Shown here: positions 1 to 11,784 of the stretch, one piece after another
Position numbering within the stretch: the first letter of the stretch is position 1
Layout of the letters: every line of letters begins with the position of its first letter
Assembly: GCA_033439685.1 (NCBI GenBank)
Contig: JAUEDM010000003.1
Span: 3,440,001 to 3,504,000 of the forward strand
Source: Apodospora peruviana
Lineage: Eukaryota > Ascomycota > Sordariomycetes > Sordariales > Lasiosphaeriaceae
Length of the DNA: 64,000 nucleotides
Reading direction: 5' to 3'
Program-made: the position numbers and the translations under genes
Notes under the pieces: generated by a model
What the model saw: only the letters and a program-made list of their open reading frames with translations
Databases searched by the model: none
What the model was told of the DNA's origin: nothing

Positions 1-531
1 ACACGCATCTGGTTTGATTGATTGATCGACCAGGTCTGCCCGGCAACAGCGACCACAGCTCTTTATTAAACTGCATTAGCATTTTGCTTTACCTTCCTTG
101 CCTTGCCTTCCAGGTTCCCTTGCTCATCACACGCGCGAGCGCATCCACTCATTCGCATTTCATTCGGAAACCGACCTTGCTGACCTTACCTCTCAACGGC
201 TCCTTGCAGCAGCACCAGCAGCGAGTCTGCGATTCCGTCGCGACACTCGGCGCATATACGCGGATTGGCAGCAGCATCCATCCCTGGACCGGGAACCAAC
301 ACTCGACTCACTCACCTGTCACCACAGACAAGGACACCTTGCCTAACAAGTCGGGAAGATATTGATTGCATCACCCACGCCAGTCCACGCCGCACTTAAT
401 CTTAGCCTCACCCGGCCGCCCCGCCAGTGACGGCAACGATCCACTCATCGGACCGCCGTGGCTTCAGTCCAGGAAGTAGATCGCGTGAGTAACACCGGCA
501 GCGGTCTCGAGTCCTTCTCTCGTCCGCAGCA
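1..531 (+). other. 5' flank and leader of the cAMP phosphodiesterase gene
   Basis: No coding region is supported here. Short open frames in this stretch begin at non-ATG codons. A GTGAGT at 485 and a CAG ending at 529, two bases before the ATG at 532, could bound a 45-bp leader intron, but nothing confirms it. Confidence 0.4.
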
Positions 532-3500
532 ATGGGAGGAGGAGGCGGAGGTGGAGATGGAGCAGCAGCGGCCACGGCGAATGCGAATGCGACGGCGACA
601 GCGACGGCGGTGACAGACGCAGATGGCGACGAGATTACAGCCACTTCATCATCGTCATTAGAACCGGCGTTTCAAGTGATTGTTTTGGTACGTTATGTCG
701 TTTTGTATTCATTCATTCGTTTATCCTCCTCCAATATTCTGAAGTTTCGTGTCTTTTCTTCCGTCATTCCTTTCCCATGCCTTTTACCTTTTGCTTGTGG
801 CTTCGAAGCCGCCAAAGTTGGTCGGCTTAGTGACGTTCATTCTAAAGTCAACGAGTGAACGACCAACCCCGACCTAGATGAAACATCCACAAGTGTTGGC
901 AGACGGACGGATGGCTCTGGGGGCAATTATCAACAAATGCCAAAGTTACAGCATGTATGGGTTGATATAAGTTCCTTTAATGGTACTTTTGTGGAGACAT
1001 CATTTATTTGCGTCCGTTTATTCATCCATTCCCCCCGACCTACCTCACTTCTTCTTATATCATGTCTTGGTCTTGTATTATCAGAATGGTGGTTGTGTGT
1101 CGCGTGCCTGCATACATGACTGTCCGTTCTAGAACATCACACACCACCCTACGAACGGGTCTTGGATCGAAAGACAATCAATCTCATGCAAGATCCCGCC
1201 TCGCCAAAGTTGCACACACTGCATACTTTGGGGAAGCGTCTAGAACACGGCGCTACGATCGAGTTTTTGTGCCGGGTTGGCAGGCAGGCTTCCATTGTTC
1301 TTTTCGACTTCTTGGCTTAGTTCTTTGTTTGTGGTTTTCGTCATGCCCCACCCCCAGTCTGAGTGGCTCCGGAAATAGCAAACACGAATATTGGGATGTG
1401 ATGGAAGCATGTCTCGAACGCGCAAGCCACATACACCTGTCGGTTTTTTTGTGGGAGGTTGCCTTGGGCCAGGACGGTGCGCCGCCGGTTTCGTGCAGGT
1501 CGTGGTGAACACTATTTCGGCAAATATGGTACCTGGCCTTTTTTGAGCCACATGTTTAGCCCTGCCCTGGGTGGTGTTATCAGAATTACTCAAGGACTCA
1601 GTTCGCTCATAGGGAGGACAGTCTCTTGGCGACCGTTGCTTGAGTGGCAGGTATCTCCTTATTCCAATGGAATGGGGCGTGGTAGCTGGGAGCAAAGCCT
1701 GTTCTGAAGGAAGGCGGATTTCCTGTCGTCTGATATGATATTGCCATTCTGGCAAGCCAATAGCGTTCTTATTCTAACAATCATCTGTATCCAGGGCTCT
1801 GGCGGAGGACCATTAGAGTCTAACGTAACAGCATTTCTCGTCCGCTCCCGCGCCTCGGGATGGAGCAAAGGTTCTATTGTCGCTGTCGATGCCGGCGTCC
1901 ATCTTGGTGCCATCACCAAGATCCTAGAAATGACCCAACCCTCTGGGCTCGGCCAGACTGCCGAGTTTTCACTCCCTTACACACTCACCACGGGCCCCTT
2001 CGCCGGGCTCGAGGTTCCCAACGCCACGGCGTCAGCCAACGCGGCCCACATACACCAGAGTTTAATAGACACGTACCTAATCACCCACCCACATCTTGAC
2101 CACATATGCGGATTCGTTATCAATACCGCCGGTCCGCCAGGCTCAAGGCCGAAGAGGTTAGCCGGTCTTCCCAGCACAATAGCCGCCTTCAAAACCCATA
2201 TCTTCAACAATGTCATCTGGCCTAACCTGAGTGACGAGAACAACGGCGCCGGGCTGGTGACATACATGCGGCTGGTAGAAGGCGGGTCGCCGGCTCTCGG
2301 CGAGGGCGAAGGTAGGGGCTACCTCGAGATCTGTGACGGGCTGGCGGTAAAAATATGGGGCGTCAGCCACGGCCATTGCATCGAGAGACACAGCCACCGT
2401 GGGAGTGGTAGTGGTGCGCGGCACGGTAGTTTTGATGCCTCGTCTATGGGGCCGATGGGAGTCGGCATGGCCAGCAGCCCGCTCTCACCTCGCGCGCTGG
2501 CACTTCACAATTCGGCGAACCCCAGCCTCGGCCCGTTTCTACAACAACAGCAGCAGCAACGCGAGTCCATGGGTGGCAGCATGAGTCAGGCAGGCGCCGG
2601 AGCACTCTCGGGCGGCCGCCGCTCGAGCTCGGTATCTGGCATCGGCGTCCTTGGCCAGTCAACCGGGGAGTCTGTGTGTGTGTACGACAGCTCGGCGTAC
2701 TTCATTCGGGACGTCGCCACGGGACGGGAGATACTGATATTTGGCGACGTTGAGCCCGACAGTATTAGTCTATCGCCGAGGAACCAGCAAGTTTGGCAGG
2801 AGGCTGCGCCAAAAATCGCGACGGGCAAGCTCGCTGCAATATTCATTGAGTGCAGCTATGACGACTCCCAGTCTGATGACAGGTTGTTTGGACACCTCGC
2901 ACCGAGGTTCATCGCCGAGGAGATGAAGGTCCTGGCTGGCGAGGTATCCGCCGCCAAACAGGCTATCTTACAGGAGAAATCCTCGTCGATCGCGCCGGAC
3001 AGCCAGTCTTCTACCCTGAGCGACAGGAAGCGGAAGCGCGGCAGCGTGGACGAGGACCAGCTCCTCGTCATGCCGAGACGGAAAGCGGCCACGCCCACGC
3101 CGCAGTACGGTGGCGGCTGCGGTACGATCAGCGCACCGACGCGGTCGACGACGGTTAACTACCCGGCGCATTTGACACCCAACAGGTCGCCGTTCCCCGA
3201 GGACCCTGTCTCGCCAAAGACGGTTAAACCTCTAGCTACTTCGAGCGCGACGTACGGAACTGGAGGAGTTTTGGGGGGTGTGATGAATGGTAGCAGCGGC
3301 ACGGGTGGAAATCATGTGGATTATTCGCCGCACCTCACTGGCCCGACGGCAGAACTTTCGCTGCGTGAGTTCAGTAGTAGCGCCGACATCTCGAATTTGA
3401 ATACTACCGCCATGGGTGCGGCGCCGACGCCGCCGCTGGAGTTGACCAATGGCTGGACGCTAAGGGTAGGCGCAGATGGGGGAAACGATGAGGATGAGAA

Positions 3501-3741
3501 CATGAACAAAGAGGAAGAGGCGGAGGAAAAGAATGTTGAGGAGGAAGAGGAAACGGAGGAAGTGCCGCCGACGCTGCCGCTCATGGGGCTCAAGGTCGTT
3601 GTGATTCATGTCAAGGACAAGCTGAACGATGAACCAAAAGCCGGGGACGTGATTCTCGAGGAGCTGCTGGCGTATGAGAAGAGGCAGTCGTTGGGGGTGG
3701 AGTATGTTATTAGCGAGGTCGGGCAGTCTTTGCATCTCTAG
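532..3741 (+). CDS. PDE1: Low-affinity (class II) 3',5'-cyclic-nucleotide phosphodiesterase
   Basis: This enzyme hydrolyses cAMP to AMP and lowers cAMP/PKA signalling. Exons are 532-687 and 1795-3741, giving about 700 residues. The splice joins FQVIVL to GSGGGPLESN, the usual start of the class II domain. The metal-binding signature HPHLDH lies at about residues 150-155, followed by GFVINT. The fold is a metallo-beta-lactamase type, as in yeast Pde1, but this protein is much longer because Ser/Gly/Gln-rich and acidic disordered insertions interrupt the catalytic domain after about residue 230 and before the C-terminal motif. The intron is 1107 bp, very long for this genome, with GTACGT at the donor and CTAAC then CAG at the acceptor. 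A frame-compatible ATG at 1735 inside the intron would give an isoform lacking the first strand. The family assignment is secure; the first exon rests on the splice match. Confidence 0.88.
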
Positions 3742-4160
3742 TTTCTCTTGGGGTGATCGTTTGGTGCGGTTTTGGATTGGCTGGCGGGTAGACTGATGCC
3801 AGGTGGATGCGGTTATTTTTTGGTGGTTGCTTTTCTGAGCTGGCTTACCTGGTGGGTAGAGTGTTTTTGGGCGAAGGCCGGAGGCGTTTTTGAGTCCGAA
3901 TTCAACGGGGAACCACAGGACCCGTTGCCCTGGTTTTTGGAGTTTCGGGGAGGTGGTGTCCTAAATCATTGTCGGCGAATGAGCAGGCAGGTGTCCATGT
4001 ACGATTGGCTTAAGGGTTGTTTTGCTTCGATATATATACATTACGAATACTCACATACCCTCTATCTGAAGCAGGAGATTACTACTGCGGACGTTGCCCA
4101 TGAGCGAGCTGGCAAATCTGGATGATGGTCTTGGCCAATGACTGTCCGGGGGTCCTGGTA
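3742..4160. other. Intergenic, 3' side of the phosphodiesterase gene
   Basis: This holds the phosphodiesterase 3' untranslated region and spacer. An open frame at 3772-4125 begins at a non-ATG codon and has no recognisable domain, so I see no gene. Confidence 0.4.
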
Positions 4161-4366
4161 GTACATCATTCCACGGTAAATAATCAACCTCTGGCACCTA
4201 CAGGAGCCCTGGTAGTGACCCAACATGGGTTGGGGAAATATACAACAAAGCCCTCAAACTACCTGGTAAAAGGCAGTTTCAACCCCCAATGAGTTGATTA
4301 TCGAAAGTCCAGACAGGGGGTTCTTGCAGGTACCAGAGGTTGATTATTTACCGTGGAATAGTGTAC
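4161..4366. mobile_element. MITE-like element with about 40-bp terminal inverted repeats
   Basis: The ends at 4161-4203 and 4327-4366 are near-perfect reverse complements. Both carry the core ATTCCACGGTAAATAATCAA or its complement, with a two-base swap near the tips and one mismatch further in. The 206-bp unit has no coding capacity. The tips read GTAC on both sides, and TA-type target duplications are possible but not clear. Short copies of the same tip occur at 6157-6179 and 52662-52683, so this is a dispersed family. This looks like a non-autonomous DNA transposon; no transposase is present in the window. Confidence 0.75.
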
Positions 4367-4775
4367 TGGTTAAGCCAGTTGCCCCTATTTTCCGACATGA
4401 ACGAAACAGAGTTGCTGACCACTAAGGTAGGAAAGGAGTGCCTTTCTTGTGCATACCACATTTCCCTTACGATCTTGAAATTGGCACTATCAAGCCTTTC
4501 ATCCTGACCCTGATCTTGAAAGCAATTAATGAAGACATGAGTTTACTCTGTAAATACTGTAGCCCCCGACTGTTGTCTGAGCAAGTGTTTCTGTGTTTCC
4601 TCCATCGTGATCGTTTCTATCCCTAACCAACTATCTACCTAGGTACCTACCTAAGGTGCGTGACTCTATCCCCTTTCCATCCAAATACCACACTACTTAC
4701 GAACACCAGCAACCATGATGAAATCTCATCGAACATAACTCTCATATCCAGTGTACATACGATAGCCCATCACTC
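4367..4775. other. Intergenic between the MITE and the flavin-reductase gene
   Basis: This is the convergent 3' region. It holds a TACCTAGGTACCTACC palindromic tract at about 4636-4652 and no supported gene. Confidence 0.4.
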
Positions 4776-5936
4776 TCAGTTCGGCAACGAGTCCTTGCTC
4801 TTCTCCTTCAACTTCTTCATCCCCTCAACTCCGCCAAGATGCTTCTCGAAATCCGGCCTGGGAATCTCAAAGGCCTCTCCCAACCGAGCATACGTAATAC
4901 CCCCCAACCTCGCGATCGGCCTCAGAACCTGTTTTGTTTACCGCTAATTAGCACATCACTCTCCCCACTTCACGTGAAAAAAACTTACATCAGGATCAAG
5001 CATATTCCTCTCCTCATTAACCGCATCCTCCCTAACCCAAAACCGTTTTCCTTCAATAACCACCATAGTCGACGAGACCTTGCCCGGATTCGTCCTACTC
5101 TCAAATTCTCTGACACTCTCCAATTTTCCTTCCACACTAAACACCGCCTCTTTCACTCTTGCCGCCTTGACGGTCTCGCAATCATAGACCGGCGTCAGCC
5201 CGCTGATGTCCCACTCCGACGTCCCGTAGGGCGCATTGATACTCGTAGAATTGGCCGCTTCGACAAAGTGTTCCGATATAACATTAATAACGCACTCGTT
5301 TGTCTCGACCAAATTGCGCAGGCTGTCTTTTTGGGTTGCGCCCGCGAAGCCTATGACAAAAAGAGGCGGGTCGTGGCCGATCATCTGGAAGTAGCTGAAT
5401 GGTGCCAGGTTCGTGCTGCCATTGCTAGGAGAGTGGGTGGACAGGAAGGCGATGGGACGGGGGATGATGGCTGATATGAGCAGCTTGTAGTTGAAGCCGG
5501 CCGGACGGCCGGGGGCGTACGGGTCGATTGTGATGTGCTGTCCTGACGGAGAGGGAGAGAGCGAGTTGGCGCCTGACCCGAAAGTCCACGATGGAGAGGC
5601 GGTCTGAGTGTATTTTAGAGATGACAGAGAAGAGTCGAAGGCTGGTCGCGAGGCCTCGACTTGTTTGAAGTCTGGGTGGGGGTTGCGTTTGATTTCCTTT
5701 TCGAAGGCGGCCGTTGCGGCCTGTTGCTGGCCGGCCATCTTTGGACTGTTGTACTTTGGAGAAGAGGAGGTAGCGACACAAGAAGTTTTCGGTGATGATG
5801 AAAGGGGTCGTTGAGGGGGTGATAAATATACTTTGTTTTGATGAGTGATTATGTTGTTGGTGAGTGGTGGTGATATTGCCGGACGGGAGCGGCGCTGAAG
5901 CAGGAGGGGTGTTGTTCGGAAGCTCTGCCGAAGCAT
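4776..5936 (-). CDS. Flavin reductase-like (DIM6/NTAB) FMN-binding split-barrel protein
   Basis: Exons on the minus strand are 5936-4989 and 4928-4776, with a 60-bp intron (GTAAGT..CAG), giving about 366 residues. The core from about residue 140 (PGRPAGFNYKLLISAIIPRP, then PRPIAFLST, LAPFSYFQMIGHDPPLFVIG and NECVINVIS) is the flavin reductase-like domain found in fungal flavoprotein oxygenases; such proteins bind FMN and are often of unknown substrate. The first 65 residues are rich in Arg, Ser and Pro with few acidic residues and could be a mitochondrial presequence. An internal ATG (MAGQQQ, about 5738) would give a form without it. The second exon supplies the conserved end (VLRPIARLGGITYARLGEAF). 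The family is secure; the presequence is inferred. Confidence 0.85.
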
Positions 5937-6963
5937 TCCGAGAAACTGTTACGGGTCAGGTCGCGAGTCCCCGGTCGTGGGTCGTACGGGGAGCGGCTGC
6001 GGGAGTTATTACCTTGGCTTGAGTTTCTAGAATGATTGTGTTTCCCATCGGGATCCAATTCGGGAATTGCGCGATACGTTGAAACTTGAAAGAGATGGAA
6101 GCTCCAGCTGTTTCTGTTTGTCGTGATTTTTCCTTGTGTACCTTAGGTACCTACCTTATTTACCGTGGAATGGTGTACCGGGAGCTGGGGAAGCGGGGGG
6201 ATTCCGCCCTGCCACAGCACAGGGGATCCGGGCCGCCACTTCAAGAGTTCAGCGTCTGAACCAGTCCCAGGGTGGGGTCCGGCGGGACTCCAGGCTTACC
6301 TTACAGAAGATCTCGATCGCATCTGACGACAAACTTCAATACAATAGGTCAGGGAAAATATAAATAACGTCTGCTGAACATGATATCTAATCTCAATTTA
6401 CAAGTACTAGTCTGTTAGTCACGTTGATATTGGCCATGTGTAAGAGGGGAATAACAAACAGGCGATCTGCAAACCGTATTTCTGGACTAGGTTGTCAATG
6501 CTTGCCACACACAACTGCGGATTTAGTTTGGAGATGGCGGACTCGACTGGTAGTAATGTAGGCGTTGAACTGCTCACCACGGCATGTGCAGACACCCACT
6601 GGTTGACATTTATATTCACAAACAATCTAGGTAGGGTACTTGCACTTGCGTGGGAATAATGTGGCCTGATAAAACGACAATAGTTACTCGAAATGATACA
6701 AGTTAAAAAGCCCAAGAAAATATTTGACCAACGAATCAATTTGTGGATAGAAATCCTAGCCGAGGAAAGTATTTCTCCGTATCAGGCTGATGACAGTGAT
6801 ATTTGATTGCGGTACATGTCTGAGGTGCCGAGGGGAATATACACCATCCCCTCCATGTTATAATCCCCCGGTCATACCACAGACTGCACATGGCCAGGAG
6901 TGCCACCGGTCTGGGGTTGATGAATATATTTATTTAATTTCGTTTGCGCTATGGAAGGGTTCC
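5937..6963. other. Divergent intergenic region, flavin-reductase and GH16 promoters
   Basis: No gene is supported. A TAGGTACCTA tract at about 6144-6153 abuts a solo copy of the MITE tip (6157-6179). Open frames in this region are short and unlike known proteins. Confidence 0.4.
6157..6179. repeat. Solo copy of the MITE terminal repeat
   Basis: TTATTTACCGTGGAAT followed by GGTGTAC matches the right end of the element at 4344-4366 with one difference. No partner end lies nearby, so it is a truncated copy or a short insertion footprint. Confidence 0.6.
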
Positions 6964-6972
6964 CTATATATA
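6964..6972 (+). promoter_or_regulatory. TATA-like element upstream of the GH16 gene
   Basis: CTATATATA lies about 210 bp before the ATG at 7182 on the coding strand, a reasonable distance for a fungal core promoter with a leader. Confidence 0.4.
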
Positions 6973-7181
6973 CCCGTGCACGACGCATGGCCAATGTACG
7001 GTTGATCGCGGAGGATATTTGAAAACACACACTCGGCCACGAGGACAGGTAATTATTGGGACGTTGAAATACAGACTCCAAGATACCAGGACTCGCTTCT
7101 CATCTCCAGAGTTCCACGTGTTGACGCTATTCGTTTGTTTGGTCTATAGTGGCAAGATCTGAATCCAATCAGGCATTCAAA

Positions 7182-8260
7182 ATGAAGAATCTCACCTTGG
7201 TTTTCGTCCTATCGGCCTTCAACCCCTTGGTTTCCACCCAATTCTTCATCGTCGCTGCAAAGACCATCATCATCCCATCGACGTCCTTCAACTCGCAAGC
7301 CGACTTTGACGCAGAATGGGGCTACAACTACCCCTGGGGCACCGACCACAACGGCGCGGCGCGGATGGCCAAGAGTCAAGTCCAGCTCGAGCCCAACGCA
7401 ACTCTTACTCTGACGGCCAAGAAGGCGAGCGGCGAGAAGGCTGCCACCCACGGCGGCAAACAGATCCCGATCAAGTACCTGTCCGGGACCGTCTACGCGA
7501 AGGAGTATTTCACCGTGACCAAGGGAGGCGGGTACGATTTTGCCGCCGAGCTGAGGGCGACGGTGACAAAGGGGACCTGGCCAGCGTTTTGGTTGACTGG
7601 TGTTAAGGGGGTTAGTCACTCATCGTATTTGCTACCTAATCTACTTGTAGTATTATTGGGGGAAAGCCTGGAAATGCTAACCATCGGAAATTCAGTGGCC
7701 ACCAGAGATCGACATGGCGGAATGGAAGGGATCAGGCAAGATATCCTTCAATACGTTCAACACGTCGTCCCAAGTACGTGCCAGGGATGTCGCCTACCCG
7801 AGCCCGAATGAATTTCACAGTATTCTGTGTGAAGTCCGCGATGCTGGAAACGGCAGGGACGTCTCGGCGAGGTTTACGATGGATGGCAAGGTCATCGAGA
7901 CGCAGTACGGCAAGGGATTTATCGGGCAGTCTATGTATCTGTATGTCTCCCCCATGAGCATGTTTGAAATTTGGACCTTCTGGGCGTGGAAGAAAGGTTT
8001 GAGATGGTATGCTAACACGTGGGAAAACAGAATCATCGACTTGCAAATGGAAGGATCGTCGGGTTCACCTGGTCCGAACGAGGGTAAGGATAACTCCCCG
8101 CTTAGGTTTTATCGAATACAAATTCAAATAACGGCCCTCAAGACAAAGGCTATTCATCATTGTGATGCAGCAGAATATTTAGCTAACGATTTCATCTTTC
8201 AACTGTCTAGACACACTGTTTCAGGTCCGAAACCTCGAGGTGACAAGTTACAACCCTTAG
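7182..8260 (+). CDS. Secreted glycoside hydrolase family 16 beta-glucanase
   Basis: Four exons, 7182-7610, 7696-7940, 8031-8083 and 8211-8260, give about 258 residues. All introns have GT..AG ends and the phases agree. An N-terminal signal peptide (MKNLTLVFVLSAF) is followed by a concanavalin-A-like domain. The GH16 catalytic motif EIDMAE, with nucleophile Glu147 and acid/base Glu152, directly follows the first splice (WPAFWLTGVKG to WPPEIDMAEW). The last exon supplies the conserved strand FQVRNLEVTSYNP. GH16 enzymes cut beta-1,3 or beta-1,3-1,4 glucans in cell walls; the exact substrate cannot be read here. An upstream in-frame codon at 7149 is not ATG, and the ATG at 7182 has a good CAAA context. 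Confidence 0.85.
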
Positions 8261-9317
8261 AGCCACCGATCTAGATACCTTGAACAGAAACCCAAAGTCA
8301 AGTTCTGCCCCTCCGTTGTCAGCAAGTGACATGTCATCTCGAAGGGAGTTAGGTTAAGCCAGTCAGTCAGCTACTAAGATCGGGATAATTCTCATATGGT
8401 GATAATGCCACGAGTCTCTAGAGTCGGGAGTGTCAGTGTGAACTCCTGCTCCGTACGGCTGCTACGAAGTAATGACGTGAATATTCCGTACTGCTGCAGA
8501 GTAATAGATAACGGCCAACGGCTAGGGTGCAGACTATCACCGCAGTGGGCTAGGAAGATGCACGCCGACGACGGAAGAAGCGTTTGTTTGTTATCCTTCA
8601 ATCCTTCGACGAGAGAGACGTAACAAGCGCTTGTTCAAATGGGATTGCACTGGCAATCGATTCCGTCGGCAACCCACGGGATTGAAAGATCTGCCCCTTT
8701 CCCTTCCACGTGTTTTTGCTCACAACTTTCTCGTCATCTTACCGAGTACCCGTAATGTCCGTCTTGATGGATGAGGCTTCGACGATTTGTCCCTCCCGCC
8801 AAGCACTGGCTCGCGCAACACTTGCAGCGCTTGAGGTTGTGAACAAAAACGGGAAAACGGGGTGGGAAGGATTCGGATCCTTGCACCCTCCAGACAACAG
8901 CCCAATCAGAAAGCCTGAGAAGTTCGCGGCTGCTCATGCACTACGCCCTTGCTTGCCGTCCCTTAAGTCGTAGGCGCAGCTGCACTCTGCACTGGCTGCG
9001 CCCCCGCTTGCTTCATGAAGTTCATATGAAGAACGGCAAGGATGCCAACAAAGAGGGGTTCCATTAAAATCCCTCTCGGTATTCTCAAGATCGATCGTTT
9101 CATTTACGCACATACGTCAGGATCTGGACCACCAGCCGGGCTGGATGGGAAGGTATCATGGAAAGGGATCCGGATCAACTGGCTTTGTTGGGAACGGGTA
9201 CGGCTACAAGCACGCTTGTCAGAAGATACGCGATATCCATCCCGAGGCATTGCACTAAGTGGGACAGCAAAGTCAGCCTGGTTCATCCGACCGTTGCCAG
9301 TCGATCGCTCCTCAGAT
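8261..9317. other. Intergenic, no gene seen
   Basis: Several frames of 60-90 codons overlap on both strands, none with a recognisable domain or convincing splice sites. Confidence 0.4.
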
Positions 9318-9430
9318 TTATGACTGGCGGGTGAAACTCGAGACACCCATTCATCGGTACAGTTGTATGAGGTCGGATGACTAAGAGCTTAGACCTAGTC
9401 GTCCTCATAAGGCTGCAAGTCTGTCAGGGG
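9318..9430. repeat. Left arm of a long inverted repeat
   Basis: Block A (9321-9355, containing GGCGGGTGAAACTCGAGACA) and block B (about 9368-9430, containing GGTCGGATGACTAAGAGCTT) recur as reverse complements at 12041-12078 and about 11785-11835. The order A-B then B'-A' is that of terminal inverted repeats. Block B carries a small insertion (GACCT) relative to its partner. Confidence 0.75.
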
Positions 9431-10405
9431 CTGGGCCGAACACTGTATATAAGGGACCTACCTACCTAGGGAGGTAGCTGATTTCTTCATAGAGGCTAGA
9501 GCAATCTTGGTCAATCCAAACACGACTTGTAGCCACCTATTACAAACCAGAGGCAAATTCCTTTCCGAGATGTCCGAGTCACCCAACTTTGTCAAGGGCA
9601 ATGCCCTGCGCTTTTTATACGGTTATGGCGTAGCTCAACTGCAGTGGAAAACTGCTCTCTGCTTGCGGACTGGTTCCGGAGGTAAAGTTCTGGAGGACCC
9701 TGAAGATAATGCATGTTCTTTACTGGAGTTGGATGGTTCACAAGACTAATAAGAGCCCAAAAGATTACAAGTTACTGTGCCTACCGTATATGAAAATTTT
9801 CAGTCGCGTTCTTCAGTTTGGTTTTGCCCTCGGAATCATTCATACTGGATGTTCAGTCTAGGCTGTGTCCCTAATTTTAGAGCATCCTTACCAATAAGTA
9901 CCTCGCAGTAAAGTATCTGATGAATAATACTCAAGCTTTTCTGTAGCGCCTGCAGTGCGCCCGAGGCGGCCGCCCCAATAATGCTTACGTATGGCAGAGG
10001 ATATCTGGATAAACCAATCAACCCCATCACCATGAACATGAACCGCCATTCTGTCCAGTATGATTGGTGCAACCGCATTGGGAATTCAGTCGCCGGTCCA
10101 TGATGGTAAGCGAATGGTGCACAGGACATGCGATGGTTAGTCCATCTTCCTGGTGACACAAGCTAATAACTAAACCATCTGATTACAAGGCTATATATGG
10201 AGAGGTTTTATATTGCAGCGTCTAGTCTAGGCGGGCGACGACGGTGCCATCGTATGTTGTTGGCGGTGCTGACTTACAGACGAGGAAAGTATTGGTGACA
10301 CGGCGCTGAGCACAAGAGGGATCAATTCTCAAGAGAGGAGACAACCGGCAGTAGCGACGACGAACGACAACGGTTGTGTTGTCAAGGTATGAGTAGCTGG
10401 ACTGG
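9431..10405. other. Interior of the inverted-repeat bracket, left part
   Basis: No gene is supported. A minus-strand frame at 9836-10159 contains a hydrophobic stretch, but its first codon is not ATG and it matches no family I recognise. A CCTACCTACCTAGG tract lies at about 9459-9472. Confidence 0.35.
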
Positions 10406-10415
10406 CTATAAAAAG
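10406..10415 (+). promoter_or_regulatory. TATA box of the small secreted protein gene
   Basis: CTATAAAAAG lies about 255 bp before the ATG at 10667. It is one of the clearest TATA boxes in the window and suggests strong or inducible transcription with a leader of about 200 bases. Confidence 0.5.
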
Positions 10416-10666
10416 GTCCCAGGTTCCTATTGAACAGGACTTCGCTCTTCATACTATCATCTCACAACTCGAGCAGTCAGCAGCAGCCAGTTTTCACCAA
10501 CCGCCTCCAAACTCGTTCGGAGTCCCCAATTCCAGATACACAAGACCAAATCAAGTGCGTGCTTCCTTGGCGTTGAACCTGTACATCTCAAGAAGACCGT
10601 GGTGGTTCTACCAGACTAATGCGAATGATATCTACCTAGGAATCTCGCATAGACTCTCTTTCCACC

Positions 10667-11068
10667 ATGAAGCTCAACTTCGGAACTCTCATCGTCGCTG
10701 GAGCAGCAACATTCCAGGCGGCTACCACAATTGCGAGTGACACATTCCGGGTCTCCAACATCAGGTACGGCAGCGGGGATTCGGTTACGAACGCCGTATG
10801 GACTAGGGGCACCGGCTACGAGCTACGTTCTGTGAGGGCTAACAGCGGCTGCTCCGACCACCCATCTGTGCCTTGGCCTGACGTTAGGCAACTGTGTTTT
10901 GACTGGGATGCGAGCCGCGGCCACATCAGGCTCTTTCCTGCTAACGGTGGTAATACTTGGCAGGAGTATTGCTTTGCCAGGAATCCTGGTGAACTTCAAG
11001 TCACTTCCAACGCTTTTGTTTCTACGTGGACGTCGACTCCCTGCACCTGGGACTTGGGTACCGCTTGA
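10667..11068 (+). CDS. Small secreted cysteine-containing protein, effector-like candidate
   Basis: The frame is single-exon and encodes 133 residues, beginning with MKLNFGTLIVAGAATFQ, a clear signal peptide probably cut near residue 22. The mature part has four cysteines (in the SGCSDH, QLCFDW, EYCFAR and TPCTW contexts), enough for two disulphides, and many Trp and aromatic residues. There is no transmembrane segment or known catalytic motif. The ATG sits in a good CACC context with a TATA box upstream. The gene is alone in a gene-poor stretch flanked by inverted repeats, a setting common for fast-evolving fungal secreted proteins. I recognise no family; an extracellular role is inferred from the signal peptide. 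Confidence 0.7.
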   Translation: MKLNFGTLIVAGAATFQAATTIASDTFRVSNIRYGSGDSVTNAVWTRGTGYELRSVRANSGCSDHPSVPWPDVRQLCFDWDASRGHIRLFPANGGNTWQEYCFARNPGELQVTSNAFVSTWTSTPCTWDLGTA

Positions 11069-11784
11069 TTGTTGTGTTTTGGCGGGTGACTAGGAAGGGA
11101 CGATATGTCTTGGTTGACTGGTGCCGGGTTCTCTTCATTACGCTCGCTACTCGCAATTGCCTCTATATACACATATATTTATTTATTTGTGTCGAGAAGC
11201 CTTGTCTGGGCGGGAGAGCTTTGGATAACTTCGTTTCTTACCTTCTCTGCTCAACGAATCTTTAACCTACCTTACCTTAGCTATCTTGCCTTATCAACTT
11301 AGGTACATGGCTTGAATCCAGTCTTTACCAACTGGCAACAGCCCACTGCGAGAACGAGTCGTACCGAAAGCGGGATTCATAATAATTTGTAAGTGAGACC
11401 TTGCCAATAGGTGGACCTGCGGTAACCACCAGACTTTACGAAAACCTCGATTCCGCCCAATTATAACCAACTTCAGCTAGGAAGTTAGCCTGAGGAATTA
11501 CATGTATTGCTGGAAGTAAGTTGAAATGCGATCAACTGTGAAATGCGAGGATGATTCACCAAGTACAGCAGGGCCAATTGCGTTCTAGAACTAGAAATAG
11601 TATGAATGTTTACAAAAGGCCGAGGGTATCCAGTATGGCACAAAACGAGGATTCGATGCGGAATCACATATGTTTGATTCTGGGATCTCGTATTCTTACC
11701 ATTACCATATTACTATAGCGTTAACGAAATTTGTCTACCTTTGGTTACCTGAGGGAATGAGCTGTCACGGGGTTGGCTCGGCTA
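11069..11784. other. 3' flank of the small secreted protein gene
   Basis: AT-rich spacer containing the gene's probable 3' untranslated region; I see no gene. Confidence 0.4.

Noticed and set aside
9836..10159. 107-codon minus-strand frame with a hydrophobic stretch
   Set aside because: First codon is not ATG, no family signal, and no plausible splice partner.
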